From positions 33,467,001-33,531,000 of the forward strand of contig CM066314.1 in the NCBI GenBank assembly GCA_033807775.1: a stretch of DNA of 64,000 bases. The letters are read 5' to 3'. The stretch's first letter is position 1. Each line of letters starts with the position of its first letter. Below the pieces are notes generated by a model. It worked only from the letters and a program-made list of their open reading frames with translations. It was not told the origin of the DNA and ran no database searches. Origin of the DNA: Saussurea involucrata (Eukaryota; Streptophyta; Magnoliopsida; Asterales; Asteraceae). A program made the translations under genes and the position numbers. Positions 33,185-43,806 of this stretch are shown here, one piece after another.

Positions 33185-35254
33185 TCACGGGGTTTGGGTG
33201 GCTTGCGGTGACAGATCCGCATCATCATCATCGAACTCATCCTCACTGTCATTAACCGGGCAGATATCTTTCGGGAATTCTGGTAGCTGAGCAGCTAGCA
33301 TTGGGTTGGCCTCTTTCATCATCAGGCCCGTCACCTCATCTCGTTCTCTTGTATACATCCAAAATTTCTGCGTGGCCCGGTTCTGATATCGCTGCTCACT
33401 TTCCAGCAACTCGATCCTGTATGTGAGCTTCTTTAAAGCTGCCAAAATCTCTCCCATTTGGTTGCTTGATGATCCGGCCTCGGTTGAATGGAGTGGGGTA
33501 CCCTTCTTCTCCACAGTGGGCACTTCAGTGCCCACTATGTGCTCGTCGGCTATTCGCACATTGGGCTGTACCTGGGCAGGCTCAACAGACGGGCCTCCTA
33601 TCTCTCTTCTCATCTTCTTAATTGTCTGAATACTGATGTTTTTCGTGGAAATGATCCACTGGTCTTCTTCAGCTGTGGGCACTCCGGCATCTATTAGCAA
33701 TAGTGTAATAAGGCAAGGAAGGGGTAGGATTACCTTGGTTCGTGTTCTGGCCTGATGGATGGCACCATGCATTATGATTCCCAGATTGATCTTCTTTTTA
33801 GTGAGAACGCAGTAAAGCATGGCACACTTATGCATGGAGAGAGTCGTGTCGTGCGATGTTGGGGCCACCGAGGCCCTTAGGAATTGGAACCACACAGCAG
33901 CCTCAGTGGTGAGGCTGCCAGCATATAGACACCTTCTTTGGCCATCCTGATTCCATGGCCTTCCCTCAACTGCTATTTCTTTTAAAATCAATTCCTCATC
34001 AGCCGGAGTCATCTTTGCCAGGAACTGTCCGAAAGCACAAGGTTCCGGAGCTCCTCTACCTAACACTCGGTTTATATTGCCTGGAGTAAAGTCCACAACC
34101 TTTCCTCTGATCTTAACAAATGATTCTTTGGCTTGGGAGGCCTCAGCATAAAATTCTCGGACTAATGATGCATTAGCGCGGCGATTGGCAGTGGCAATGG
34201 TTGCCCAATCTTGCGCTACAAGTTTATCTTTGACAAAGGGATTTGCTTCTACAAAGTCGGGGTCGAAACCCCTCTCTAAATTCAACTTCCGAGTGCAAAT
34301 ACACTCAAAGTGGGTTCTAGCAGCTGGGGAAGTGAATTGCCTCGGTATCCCACTGGGGGCATGAGCAGTCCCCACAGTGGACAGATGTGGATTTTCAGAA
34401 AGGTTTTGTTCACTTCCCGTATTAGTATCACTAGAAGAAGAACTTAAAGAGGGTTCGATACCCTTACCTTTCCTCGACGCTTTTCTTTTCGGTTTTGCAG
34501 ACGATGCCTTCTTGGATGCACCAGATCGTGTAACCATTCCCCTGTTCCTCTGGAGTGCTCTGGTTGGGGTTTCTTCACTGTGGGCAGTGGTGTGGACATC
34601 CTCCACACTATCAGCATTTTTGTTCTGGGGAATGTCTAATGTCTGAGTCTGTTCCTTAATCTTCTTCTGTCTTTCTTCTTCCTCACGAGCCAAACACTCC
34701 TCCTCTGCTTGTTTCTTTTTCTGCTCGAATATCCTTGCTTCTTCATCCTTCTTTCGTTCTTCCTCTTTCAATCGCTCCTCCTCCTCTCTAGCCAATCTTG
34801 CGGCTTCTTCCCTCCTCAATCTCTCTTCCTCCTCTCTTTTTAATCTTTCTTCCTCCTCTCGTTTGATTCTTTCCTCTTCTTCCTTTCTGATTCTTTCTTC
34901 TTCCTCTCGACGCCTCCTCTCGACCTCTTCCTTTCTTTTTCTAATGGCTTCCATTTTCTGTTTGAACTCCTCTGCTAACCGTCTCTCTTCTTCTTCGGCT
35001 AGAAGTGTCTCGGTCTCGAAATGGGTGATACTGTTGTCTGAGACTTGCGATGATGAAGTAGCTTTTGGGCTTTCGTGCTTTGAAGAACCCTCGTCGGCTG
35101 CACCGGAGATGATCGGGTTTTCGCCGGAGACCGGTGGCGGTTCGTTCAGGTCATTGGTGACGGCTTCCGGTGGTTGTTCCTCGGCGGTCCTGCGGCGGAC
35201 GACCGCACGTGTTAGTGCATCGGGGTTGGTGTTCATTCTCTTGGTTCTTGCCAT
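33185..35254 (-). CDS. Athila third ORF (env position), 689 aa
   Basis: Same strand as gag and pol, downstream of integrase, where Athila elements keep an envelope-like or accessory ORF. I choose the MARTKRMN start; an upstream ATG at 35344 would add 30 residues. N-terminal part is Ser/Pro-rich and basic. Residues about 105-210 form an almost uninterrupted Glu/Arg/Lys helix (EEERIRKEEEERIKREEEER). After a Lys/Arg-rich patch (KRKASRKGKGIEP), a globular domain begins with THFECICTRKLNLERGFDPD and contains VVDFTPGNINRVLG, a pattern I know from the 'putative plant transposon protein' domain. The C-terminus has a short coiled coil and an acidic tail. No signal peptide or membrane segment stands out, so it does not look like an envelope glycoprotein. 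Function unknown. Confidence 0.8.
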   Translation of the reverse strand: MARTKRMNTNPDALTRAVVRRRTAEEQPPEAVTNDLNEPPPVSGENPIISGAADEGSSKHESPKATSSSQVSDNSITHFETETLLAEEEERRLAEEFKQKMEAIRKRKEEVERRRREEEERIRKEEEERIKREEEERLKREEEERLRREEAARLAREEEERLKEEERKKDEEARIFEQKKKQAEEECLAREEEERQKKIKEQTQTLDIPQNKNADSVEDVHTTAHSEETPTRALQRNRGMVTRSGASKKASSAKPKRKASRKGKGIEPSLSSSSSDTNTGSEQNLSENPHLSTVGTAHAPSGIPRQFTSPAARTHFECICTRKLNLERGFDPDFVEANPFVKDKLVAQDWATIATANRRANASLVREFYAEASQAKESFVKIRGKVVDFTPGNINRVLGRGAPEPCAFGQFLAKMTPADEELILKEIAVEGRPWNQDGQRRCLYAGSLTTEAAVWFQFLRASVAPTSHDTTLSMHKCAMLYCVLTKKKINLGIIMHGAIHQARTRTKVILPLPCLITLLLIDAGVPTAEEDQWIISTKNISIQTIKKMRREIGGPSVEPAQVQPNVRIADEHIVGTEVPTVEKKGTPLHSTEAGSSSNQMGEILAALKKLTYRIELLESEQRYQNRATQKFWMYTRERDEVTGLMMKEANPMLAAQLPEFPKDICPVNDSEDEFDDDDADLSPQATQTP

Positions 35255-35741
35255 TTTTAGGGTTTTGGAAGGGTTTTGCTGGTGGGTTTTTCGTAGAGAG
35301 AGAAATGAAGAAGAGAAAGTTTGTTGGGTAAATTTTGGAAGCAAAGGAGGTTAAGGTGGTTTTTGGAAATGTTTTCTTTTCAAAAATGGGGGGAAACAGC
35401 CGATTTTAGGAGAGAGGGAGAGGATTGACAATGATAGCTTTGCTTGGGAAATGATGAACTATGACACCATGGCCTAAAAGTAGACTTGATGGCAGCAAAA
35501 GGTGAAAGCTTGTCAGCATTGGGCCCCAAAAATAGTCCTTTCATTCGTCAGGTGGGGAGTGGGGAGCGCAGTGACCTGAGCCTTCCCCACTGCAAAGTAC
35601 TTTCCTTGATTTTTCTTCAAAAGGTGGCACGTTCTTCTACACACATTAAAACAAACTACCATGCAGAATTAAAAAGACCAAAAATAATAAAAAGACAACA
35701 AATAAGTGAAATAAAATATTTACAAACGGTTGTGAATTTCT
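35255..35741 (-). other. Athila spacer between integrase and third ORF
   Basis: Contains the ORF's leader and a TGGGGAGTGGGGAGCGCAGTG word cluster (35549-35600). No coding frame. Confidence 0.6.
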
Positions 35742-36698
35742 CTAACCATAGCGAGGCGGAGAGTGGGCAGGGATGTGGGCACTTTCATGCAAAAAATGCT
35801 TTACCCTTTGCCCATTGACTTTAAAGGTTTGACCCGATTGTGGGGATTTCAACTCCACTGTTCCGAAAGGACTCACCTTGACAATGGTGTATGGTCCCGT
35901 CCATCTTGATTTAAGTTTACCTGGAAAGAGTTTGAGACGGGAATTGAACAATAGTACCTGTTGTCCTTCCATGAACTCCCTATGGTTGATTCGACGATCG
36001 TGCCACATCTTGGTCTTTTCCTTGTACAACTTTGCATTCTCATAGGAGTGATATCGCAACTCCTCTAGCTCATGTATTTGCAGACTCCTTTTGATTCCTG
36101 CGGCATCCTCACTCATGTTAAGCTCTTTAAGGGCCCAGAACGCCTTGTGCTCTAATTCAATCGGTAAATGGCAAGCTTTGCCAAAAACTAATTTGAATGG
36201 AGACATTCCCAGAGGAGTTTTATAGGCTGTTCGATAGGCCCAAAGAGCATCATCGAGTTTGATTGACCAATCTTTACGGTGTGGCTTAACAACTTTTTCT
36301 AAAATTCCCTTGATCTCACGATTTGAAAGCTCGGCCAACCCATTGGTTTGTGGGTGGTATGCGGTGGCCACTCTATGATGAATATCATATTTAGCAAGAA
36401 CCGAGGCCATGACTTTGTTTACAAAATGGGTGCCTTCGTCACTAATTAATGCTCGTGGTGTTCCGAAGCGAGTGAATATATTTTTGTGTAAGAACTTCAC
36501 CACAGTGTTAGCATCATTGGAGTGACAAGCAATGGCTTCTACCCATTTTGAAACATAATCTACCGCAACCAAGATGTAAAAGTTATTGTTGGAATTTGGA
36601 AAAGGTCCCATAAAATCTATCCCCCATACATCAAAAAGTTCGACCTCTAGAATGTTGTTAAGAGGCATTTCATTTCTTTGCGATATATTCGTTGACAT
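35742..36698 (-). CDS. Athila integrase core (frame-separated part of pol)
   Basis: Catalytic core and C-terminal domain of the DDE integrase. D near residue 27 (VWGIDFMGPFP), D near 88 (ALISDEGTHFVN) and E near 124 (GLAELSNREIK) are present, followed by a conserved basic C-terminal domain (RLKLFPGKLKSRWTGPYTIV). The zinc-binding N-terminus (H...H...CEQCQR) lies in the preceding frame. A short deletion near 36680 (I estimate 7 bp from codon context) throws the two out of frame. There is no chromodomain. Confidence 0.85.
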   Translation of the reverse strand: MSTNISQRNEMPLNNILEVELFDVWGIDFMGPFPNSNNNFYILVAVDYVSKWVEAIACHSNDANTVVKFLHKNIFTRFGTPRALISDEGTHFVNKVMASVLAKYDIHHRVATAYHPQTNGLAELSNREIKGILEKVVKPHRKDWSIKLDDALWAYRTAYKTPLGMSPFKLVFGKACHLPIELEHKAFWALKELNMSEDAAGIKRSLQIHELEELRYHSYENAKLYKEKTKMWHDRRINHREFMEGQQVLLFNSRLKLFPGKLKSRWTGPYTIVKVSPFGTVELKSPQSGQTFKVNGQRVKHFLHESAHIPAHSPPRYG

Positions 36699-38269
36699 TG
36701 CTCACAATTTTTCACGAATTCAAATGAGTCTTTAAAAACAGTGGGCCAAAAGAATCCACTTTGCAAAATTTTTGCTGCGGTACGGTTTCCACCGAAGTGG
36801 CCACCGTAGTGGGATGTGTGACAACCATGGAGTATTTGATGTTGTTCACTCCCATGGACACAACGCCTCAATATTTGGTCCGCCCCTATCTTGTACAAGA
36901 AGGGATCGTCCCAAACGTATTGTCGTGTGTCGTGTAAAAATTTCTTGAATGGTTGTCCACTCATCCCGTGGGGCTTAAGTCCACTTGCTAAAAAGTTTGC
37001 AATATCAGCATACCAAGGAGTTTCATTATGATGTTGCGCAGATAATAATTGTTCATCGGGAAAAGTTTCTTTTACCGGAGTGGGGTCAGGAGTGGGGTCA
37101 ACAGTGCCCACTGTCTTCTCGAGCCTGGACAGATGATCAGCAACCTGATTGCTTGTTCCTTTTCTGTCGACGATCTGGAGGTCAAATTCCTGCAGCAACA
37201 GCACCCATCTGATCAACCTCGGTTTAGAGTCAGCCTTGTTGATCAAATATTTGATGGCTGCGTGATCGGTGTGTACTATGACCTTTGCTCCAATTAAGTA
37301 AGACCTGAAACGATCAAAAGCAAAAACTACTGCAAGTAGTTCTTTTTCGGTTACAGTGTAGTTAATTTGAGCCTCGATCAAAGTCTTGCTTGCATAGTAT
37401 ATTGGATGAAAAATCTTATCTTTTCGTTGGCCTAGTACTGCACCTATAGCCCAATCGCTGGCGTCACACATGACTTCAAATGGGAGTGACCAGTCAGGAG
37501 TGGTCACTATGGGTGCAGTAACTAAGGCTTTTTTGATTATTTCAAATGCGTTTCTACATTCTTTGGTAAAAACAAACTCTCTTTCATGTTGCAGCAGGTT
37601 ACATAGGGGTTTAGTTATTTTGGAAAAATCTTTTATGAACCTCCTATAGAAACCTGCGTGACCTAAAAAACTGCGAATGCCTTTTACCGTTGTGGGCTCG
37701 GGAAGTTGGGAGATTACTTCTAGTTTTGCTTCATCAACTTCCAAACCCTTTTTCGACACAAGATGACCCAAAACGATGCCCTCTTCGACCATGAAATGAC
37801 ATTTTTCCCAATTTAGAATAAGGTCGTGGGTTTCACATCTCACCAAACTTTTTTCTAGATTCCTCAAACAGTTATCAAATGATGTGCCGATCACAGAAAA
37901 ATCGTCCATAAAAACTTCTATGGTATCTTCTATCATATCAGTAAAAATGGCCATCATACAGCGTTGAAAAGTAGCGGGAGCATTACATAAACCAAAAGGC
38001 ATTCTCCGGAATGCAAAAGTACCATATGGACAAGTAAAGGTGGTCTTTTCTTGGTCTTCGGGTGCGATGTGGATTTGGTTATATCCGGAGTATCCATCTA
38101 GAAAACAATAAAATTCCTTTCCCGCTAATCTATCAAGCATTTGATCAATAAAAGGTAACGGGAAATGGTCTTTCTTTGTTGCTAGATTCAGTTGCCTATA
38201 GTCCATGCATATTCTCCATCCCGTAACAGTCCTAGTTGGAATGAGTTCGTTCTTTTCATTTCTGACCAC
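36699..38269 (-). CDS. Athila reverse transcriptase and RNase H (part of pol)
   Basis: This frame continues gag-protease after a frame break near 38283-38286. It reads through RT (LDGYSGYNQI; MPFGLCNAPATFQRCM; catalytic FMDDFSV near residue 122), RNase H (CDASDWAIGAVLGQ; TEKELLAVVFA; HTDHAAIKYL) and the integrase zinc domain (GGHFGGNRTAAKIL...CEQCQR). The actual open frame extends to 36647 past the second break. FMDD in place of YVDD or YIDD is a usual gypsy variant. Catalytic residues look intact, so apart from the frame breaks the enzyme would be complete. Confidence 0.88.
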
Positions 38270-41172
38270 TGTTGTTCCTCCCTTTTAGGGACACATTGAA
38301 CGGGGCTCACCCAACTACTACTGGCAATGGGATAGATAATACCGGCATCTAACCATTTCAAGACTTCTTTCTTAACTACCTCCTTCATGATGGGGTTCAA
38401 CCTTCTTTGGGGTTGGACTTTCCCCGGGTGGTCACTCTCCAAGTTAATCTTATGTTGACATAAAGAGGGGCTAATCCCTCGAATGTCCGCTATGGTCCAA
38501 CCAATTGCTCCCTTATGCTTTATCAACAAATCAATCAGAAGTTGTTCTTGTTTCTCACTAAGTTTGGAAGAGATAATGACGGGAAGTTTATTATCCTTAG
38601 CGAGATAAGCATACTTTAAATGGGAAGGCAATGGTTTAAGCTCTAACTCGGGAGGTTGTTCTATTGAAGGGGATTGAACATCTCTATCTTTGAAGTCCAG
38701 AGGTTCAAAAGCTGCAACCATTTCATTACACTCATCCTTAAAAGTGTCATTACTCTCTGATTCAGAGTGCTCACTGTCAATCCCCACTGTGGGAACTGTA
38801 CTCCCCACTGTGGGAAAATTGCCAAAATTGTGGGTTTCATAAATCGAACTTAAGGCAAAACAATCTTCGGTGTCTATATATTTGAGAGATTTGAAAACAT
38901 TAAAAGTTACCTCTTGGTCATTAACTCGCATCGTGAGTTCTCCTTTGTGCACATCGATCAAAGTACGTCCGGTTGCAAGAAACGGACGTCCTAAGATGAT
39001 TGGGATTTCTTTATCGGCCTCATAATCTAAAACAAGAAAATCGGCGGGGAAGATAAATTTATCCACTTGGACCAAAACGTCTTCTATTTTTCCCTTGGGG
39101 TAGGCAATGGATCGGTCGGCTAGTTGTAATGTCACGGTTGTGGGTCTAGCCTCTCCAATCCCTAACTTGTTAAAAATGGACAAAGGCATCAAGTTGACAC
39201 TAGCTCCTAAATCACAGAGTGCTTGGCCTACTTCTTGTCCTCCTATAATGCATGGAATGGTGAAACTACCCGGGTCTTTCAACTTAGGTGGAATCTTGCT
39301 TGTTAGGAGGGCACTACATTCTTCGGTCAAAGCCACAGTTTCAAATTCACCCAACTTCCTCTTTTTGTTCAAAATATCTTTTAAGAATTTAACATAGCTT
39401 GGCATCTGCTCGAGAGCTTCTACCAAGGGTATGTTAATGTGAAGTTGCTTAAAAATGTCTAAGAATTTTTTAAACTGAACATCGACATTTTTAGGCTTCA
39501 TTCTTTGAGGAAATGGAATGTTTCGTGGGTCAATCTGAGTTTGCTGTGGTATTGGCTTTGGAACAGTAGTCTTTGGGACAGGTCCAAAAGTGGGAAGGTC
39601 AGGGATGTCGGTCCCCACTGTGGGGATCACAGTGACTTGAGGAGTGCCCACTGTGGTGCTCACAGTGGGTTTTTGAGGCGAATCATCAGATTCAAAAATG
39701 ATATTTTTCAGATCCTTTCCACTCCTTAAAGTTATGGACTTGACATGTTCTGGTCCTTTTCCTATCACTCTAGCTTGCTCGGTATCACTCGGTAACGTTC
39801 CTGGTGGTCTATTCTTAACTTCAACGGCTAGCTGTCCTACTTGGGTCTCTATATTCCTAATGGCTGCTTGGGTTTGATTCATAAAACCTTTGAGAATCGA
39901 CTCGATCGATTGTTGAGCCTCAGCTGGTTGGTTGGATCGTGGTTGGTATGGTTGTGGGGACTGCCCACTGTGATGTGGGGATTGCCCACTGTGATGTTGC
40001 TGAAATCCCGGGGGATTGTATGGTCTTTGCTGGATGTGACTCGGTCCTTGGGGTTGGAGTCCTTGATTACCGGACCAAGAGAAATTCAGATGATTTCTCC
40101 AACCTGGATTATAAGTCTGCGAATAAGGGTTGTTCCTTTGGTTGGTTCCTATGACATTAACAGATTCGGGGTTTGCTGGACAATAGTCGAAAACATGCTC
40201 CTCTCCACAAAGGGAGCAGTTATCAGCGAGATGGGTTGCGGAATTGACTTGGCCTCGATTTTGATTTAAAACGATTTTTGTCAAGGCCACTAATTGTGCA
40301 TTCATGGTTTTGAGTGCTTCGGAATCTATGGTGTTGGTCTTAGACATGGGTGCTCTCGGATTTGACCATTCGGTATTGTTGTTGGACACTTTTTCTAAGA
40401 TTTGATATCCTTCGTTGTAAGTCATACTCGTAAATGTTCCACCGGCTGTTGCATCTAAGATGATTTTGGCTGCATTGGAAAGACCATTGTAAAAGGTCTC
40501 CAATTGGATGCAATGTGGGATGCCATGATGTGGGCACTTTCGAAGTAAATCTTTAAATCGTTCCCATGCATCCGAAACAGCCTCATCTTCCTCTTGCCTA
40601 AATAAAATTATATCATTTCGAAATCTAACATTCCTTGTTGGAGGAAAGTATTTTTGCAAAAATCTATCGGCAAGTTCTTGCCAAGTGGTTATCGAGTGAG
40701 GTGCATGTGCGTTCAGCCAAGATTTTGCTTTGTCCCTTAATGAAAAAGGGAAAAGCCTTAGTCTTAATGCCTCATCACTAACACCTTGCAATTGAAAGGA
40801 ATCGGTCATTTCTAAAAAAGATTTTAAGTGCGAGTGCGGATCCTCAGATGGCGATCCTCCAAATTGACCCATGGCTTGGATCATTTGAAACATCACCGGT
40901 TTGAGTTCAAAATGCGTTGCAACAATATTGGGTCTCAAAATTCCGGAGCTTAAATCACCAACTCCGGAAGTAGCATAGTCCCGTATTTTTCGATCTTTGT
41001 TATCGGCAATCGTGATTGTGGTCTCCACTATAGGTGGCGGTACTGCAGCCATGTTCACAGTGGGGATCACAGGAGGTTGTCGATTTGTTTTCTTGCTTCT
41101 TCGTGTTTTTCGCAACGTTTTTTCTATTTCGAGATCTATTGGAACCAAATGTTCGAGTTGTCGCCGTGGCAT
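38188..41172 (-). CDS. Athila gag-protease polyprotein
   Basis: 994-codon frame. Gag core (retrotransposon gag) about residues 85-225: FELKPVMFQMIQAMGQFGG and LRLRLFPFSLRDKAKSWLNA. A short zinc-knuckle-like CSLCGEEHVFDYC (CX2CX3HX4C) stands near 322, then a Gln/Pro-rich linker. Aspartic protease near 654 with ALCDLGASVNLMPLS; DLGAS instead of D(T/S)GA is common in Athila/Tat elements. The RT N-terminus (VSPVQCVP) starts in this frame and is lost after an A-run short by one base (near 38283). Scattered PTVGT peptides correspond to CCCCACTGTGGGG words in the DNA. Confidence 0.88.
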   Translation of the reverse strand: MPRRQLEHLVPIDLEIEKTLRKTRRSKKTNRQPPVIPTVNMAAVPPPIVETTITIADNKDRKIRDYATSGVGDLSSGILRPNIVATHFELKPVMFQMIQAMGQFGGSPSEDPHSHLKSFLEMTDSFQLQGVSDEALRLRLFPFSLRDKAKSWLNAHAPHSITTWQELADRFLQKYFPPTRNVRFRNDIILFRQEEDEAVSDAWERFKDLLRKCPHHGIPHCIQLETFYNGLSNAAKIILDATAGGTFTSMTYNEGYQILEKVSNNNTEWSNPRAPMSKTNTIDSEALKTMNAQLVALTKIVLNQNRGQVNSATHLADNCSLCGEEHVFDYCPANPESVNVIGTNQRNNPYSQTYNPGWRNHLNFSWSGNQGLQPQGPSHIQQRPYNPPGFQQHHSGQSPHHSGQSPQPYQPRSNQPAEAQQSIESILKGFMNQTQAAIRNIETQVGQLAVEVKNRPPGTLPSDTEQARVIGKGPEHVKSITLRSGKDLKNIIFESDDSPQKPTVSTTVGTPQVTVIPTVGTDIPDLPTFGPVPKTTVPKPIPQQTQIDPRNIPFPQRMKPKNVDVQFKKFLDIFKQLHINIPLVEALEQMPSYVKFLKDILNKKRKLGEFETVALTEECSALLTSKIPPKLKDPGSFTIPCIIGGQEVGQALCDLGASVNLMPLSIFNKLGIGEARPTTVTLQLADRSIAYPKGKIEDVLVQVDKFIFPADFLVLDYEADKEIPIILGRPFLATGRTLIDVHKGELTMRVNDQEVTFNVFKSLKYIDTEDCFALSSIYETHNFGNFPTVGSTVPTVGIDSEHSESESNDTFKDECNEMVAAFEPLDFKDRDVQSPSIEQPPELELKPLPSHLKYAYLAKDNKLPVIISSKLSEKQEQLLIDLLIKHKGAIGWTIADIRGISPSLCQHKINLESDHPGKVQPQRRLNPIMKEVVKKEVLKWLDAGIIYPIASSSWVSPVQCVPKREEQQWSEMKRTNSFQLGLLRDGEYAWTIGN

Positions 41173-41250
41173 ACAATACGAACAGCTTAGAAAAACTAGT
41201 TACTCGGGCTCGAACAAAAACTAATGTCTTGAGATTTAAAATCACGCCAG

Positions 41251-41268
41251 TCCCCGGCAACGGCGCCA
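41251..41268 (-). promoter_or_regulatory. Athila primer binding site (tRNA-Asp type)
   Basis: Minus strand TGGCGCCGTTGCCGGGGA, six bases inside the 5' LTR. From memory it is complementary to the 3' end of plant tRNA-Asp(GUC), used by Athila/Tat elements. Confidence 0.85.
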
Positions 41269-41274
41269 AAAACT

Positions 41275-42862
41275 TGTTACGTGCGAAATGTGTGTTTTAA
41301 TCGCAGTGGGTTGCAAACTGTCCACAGTGGGAAGTGCAAGTGTACACTGTCCACTATGATCGTCACAGCAAGTAATAGTTGGTAAAATACCAGAATCGAA
41401 TCCACAGAGACTGGACAATCAAGACAATACGGTTCTCATGAGCTCCTTTTACAAGTTTCAACTAGAGAGGAAAATAATGCTTTGGTTTGGTTTGGTAAAA
41501 TAGCTACTTGAAACGATTTACTAAATGCTAAAAAGGAGGAATGTAGGTTGGATTTTCCCTAAATTTTATCTCAAATACTCGGTCCTTAGAGTGATCCTCG
41601 TATTCGTGGTGGACATTTTCGCTAGAAAAGCCCGGTTACAAAATACTCACACCGTTAGATAAAAATCCCATACTCTTAGTACTTGTTGTTTTGTCAATGG
41701 TAATCTCTAAATGGACCTTTTCAGGCCTCGATGGAATGTGTAGAGACAAATACTCTAAGTGTTTTTAATACACAAATTAGCTTGCCTACTACTCCAGTGG
41801 GCAGAGATTAGCTCACTGTGCCGACCTCACTTTCGTAAGTGTCAAAAGAATTCTTTCGAATCCCCTAGCATCATTCAAGCTCGTGTCACTGCGCTCTACT
41901 TATTTCTAAGTTAAGAACTAGACTTTAGATCCTTGCAAGTGATCAGCTTGTTCGCATCCTTGGGTAAATATCGAGAATGAAAGACCAAAACAACAAATAT
42001 TCTAAGTATAAAGATTACTCAAGCATTTTTGATAAAATCCAGGTACTTCTCCTTCCTACATCCCAAAGGATGTTTAGCCTAACATTTCCGAAGTAAAGAA
42101 AACAAAAGATGAAGAATTGTACATAATAAAACTGAAAGTGATTTGCATTAACTGCTCACAGTGGGGAACGAGAAGTCGTCCCTGCACTGTGTATTTCGAA
42201 CTACAACAGAAACTAAGAAAGTAAATTACTGAAAATTAAAGCTAGTTACTGCAGTAAATAAAAGACTAAAGCTAATGTGGTAGTTGAGAGAATTTGAGAC
42301 TAAAAGTATTCAAGAATGATAACCAAGCATGCATTTAATGGCACCCAAGTGCTCCTTTATATACTAGGAGAAGGAGTTGGGTATTACACAAAAGAGGTGG
42401 GTCTTCCAATGGGTAAAGACTGCTGAGTTGTGGCAGAATTCAGCTCCTTGTGCAATTCTTTTATCCAATGGTCCCTTCTCCAAGTCAATCTCCAAGTACA
42501 AAGAGGTGTACTTGATGCTATCTTCAATGAGAACTACCTTGTACTTCTCCAGCCATTTCTCTGCCATATGAACCTTCCTCCTCCAGAAAATTAGATCCCA
42601 ACTAAAAGTTTCTTTTTGATTTCTTTTTGATCAGCTCGAAGAGTGGGGAACCGGAGTGGGCACTGTATACGTCACTGCGGACGAAAAATCGAGAAAACAC
42701 CCAAAACTTCCCCAAATAATTTATTAAAGACCATGGTTCACTCCTTTTGCTCGTTTTCGTAAATCATACCAAGAATGGGGGTTTTTAGAAGTGAAATGGC
42801 TAAAATTGACAAAATAAAGTGGAAAATAAATGGAAATAATAACTCTAAAAATAGAGTTATCA
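41275..42862 (-). repeat. Athila 5' LTR (1588 bp)
   Basis: Same length and ends as the other LTR. Visible differences: the base within ACCAGAAT(C/T)GAATCC, TTCAAG(A/G)ATGATAACC, and TTTTT(G/T)ATCAGC. Promoter side in this orientation: TATA near 42353-42366. Confidence 0.93.
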
Positions 42863-43089
42863 ACCGCTATAGGTGTCGTGGCTCTGAGAGGCACAATCGA
42901 ATGACCGTGTGCACGAACATAAATATATAGTAATGTGATCGACAATTAGGCAACATTACAAAATCATGAGGAGCGATTCAAAACAAGGCATCACCCCGAC
43001 GACTATTCTTTCACTCGACAATTCTGGTTAGTAAATATATATATTTTTATTAGAGTGCTATAAACATCATATATATTTTATTAGAGTGC
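42863..43089 (+). pseudogene. MULE2 gene, middle exon fragment and intron
   Basis: Directly after the Athila TSD the MULE2 frame continues across the target site for about ten codons (TAIGVVALRGTIE, split by the insertion) before a stop. This shows the insertion hit an exon. The rest to 43089 looks intronic and AT-rich. The Tekay-like solo LTR follows. Confidence 0.6.
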
Positions 43090-43806
43090 TGTATTGTAAC
43101 ACTCTAAAATTTGGGTAAAATTTAAACCTGGAATAGTTGCAGAATTAAACGAAATTGACATAGACAAATCACCCAAAACGGGGAATAATTAATTGTACGG
43201 CGTTTACATTACGATTTAAAACAAGTGAAATACACCCAACAACCTACTAATCTAAGCTAACAAGACTAGATTACGATCGAGTGTTGCTATTTCACTTTCC
43301 CAAAATAAAAGATATTCATTGTCCATGATGTACGCCTATCAATACTTCCAAAAATGCTACTCACCCTTCATGACTCTCCGCTCAAACTCGAGGAGCCCCA
43401 CCGCTAGGATGACCTGATAACATGTCATTCCAAGAAAAGTGTTAGGATTAAGCCTAGCGAGGATTCAACAGGTAATTATAAGCCATAATAGTTTTAAGAG
43501 TTGATTGCATTTTTGGTCCCTGTGGTATGTTGATTTTCGCACTTTTGGTCCTCAGAAAATTTTTATTGCAAAAAAATCATCGAGTATGCAAAAATGCTCG
43601 ATTTTGGTCCCTTGGGTGTAACACCGTTAGGTCCCTTGGGTGACTTGCACATGAGGGCAATTTGGTCATTTTACTTTATTTTTCTGTTTTTCACTAAAGA
43701 CAAAAACCACAGGGACCAAATTGCAATTACTATATACTATATTATATTTAATATTATAATATATTAATTACGTATGTATATATTTATATAGTGTATATAT
43801 ATAGAG

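Larger units (their letters stand above)
30538..42862 (-). mobile_element. Athila-type Ty3/gypsy element, complete, young
   Basis: Minus-orientation element bounded by two LTRs and a perfect 5-bp TSD, ACCGC (30533-30537, 42863-42867). Order in its own sense: LTR, tRNA-Asp-type primer site, gag-protease, reverse transcriptase/RNase H, integrase, an additional 689-aa ORF, LTR. RT before integrase is the gypsy order; lack of a chromodomain, the Asp-tRNA primer and the extra 3' ORF suggest Athila (Tat/Athila clade). Removal of the element restores an open exon of the MULE2 gene across the target site. The LTRs are almost identical, yet pol has two frame breaks. Confidence 0.93.

Noticed and set aside
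34863..35354. Ser-rich plus-strand frame, 163 codons
   Set aside because: Antisense of the Glu/Arg/Lys repeat region of the Athila third ORF.
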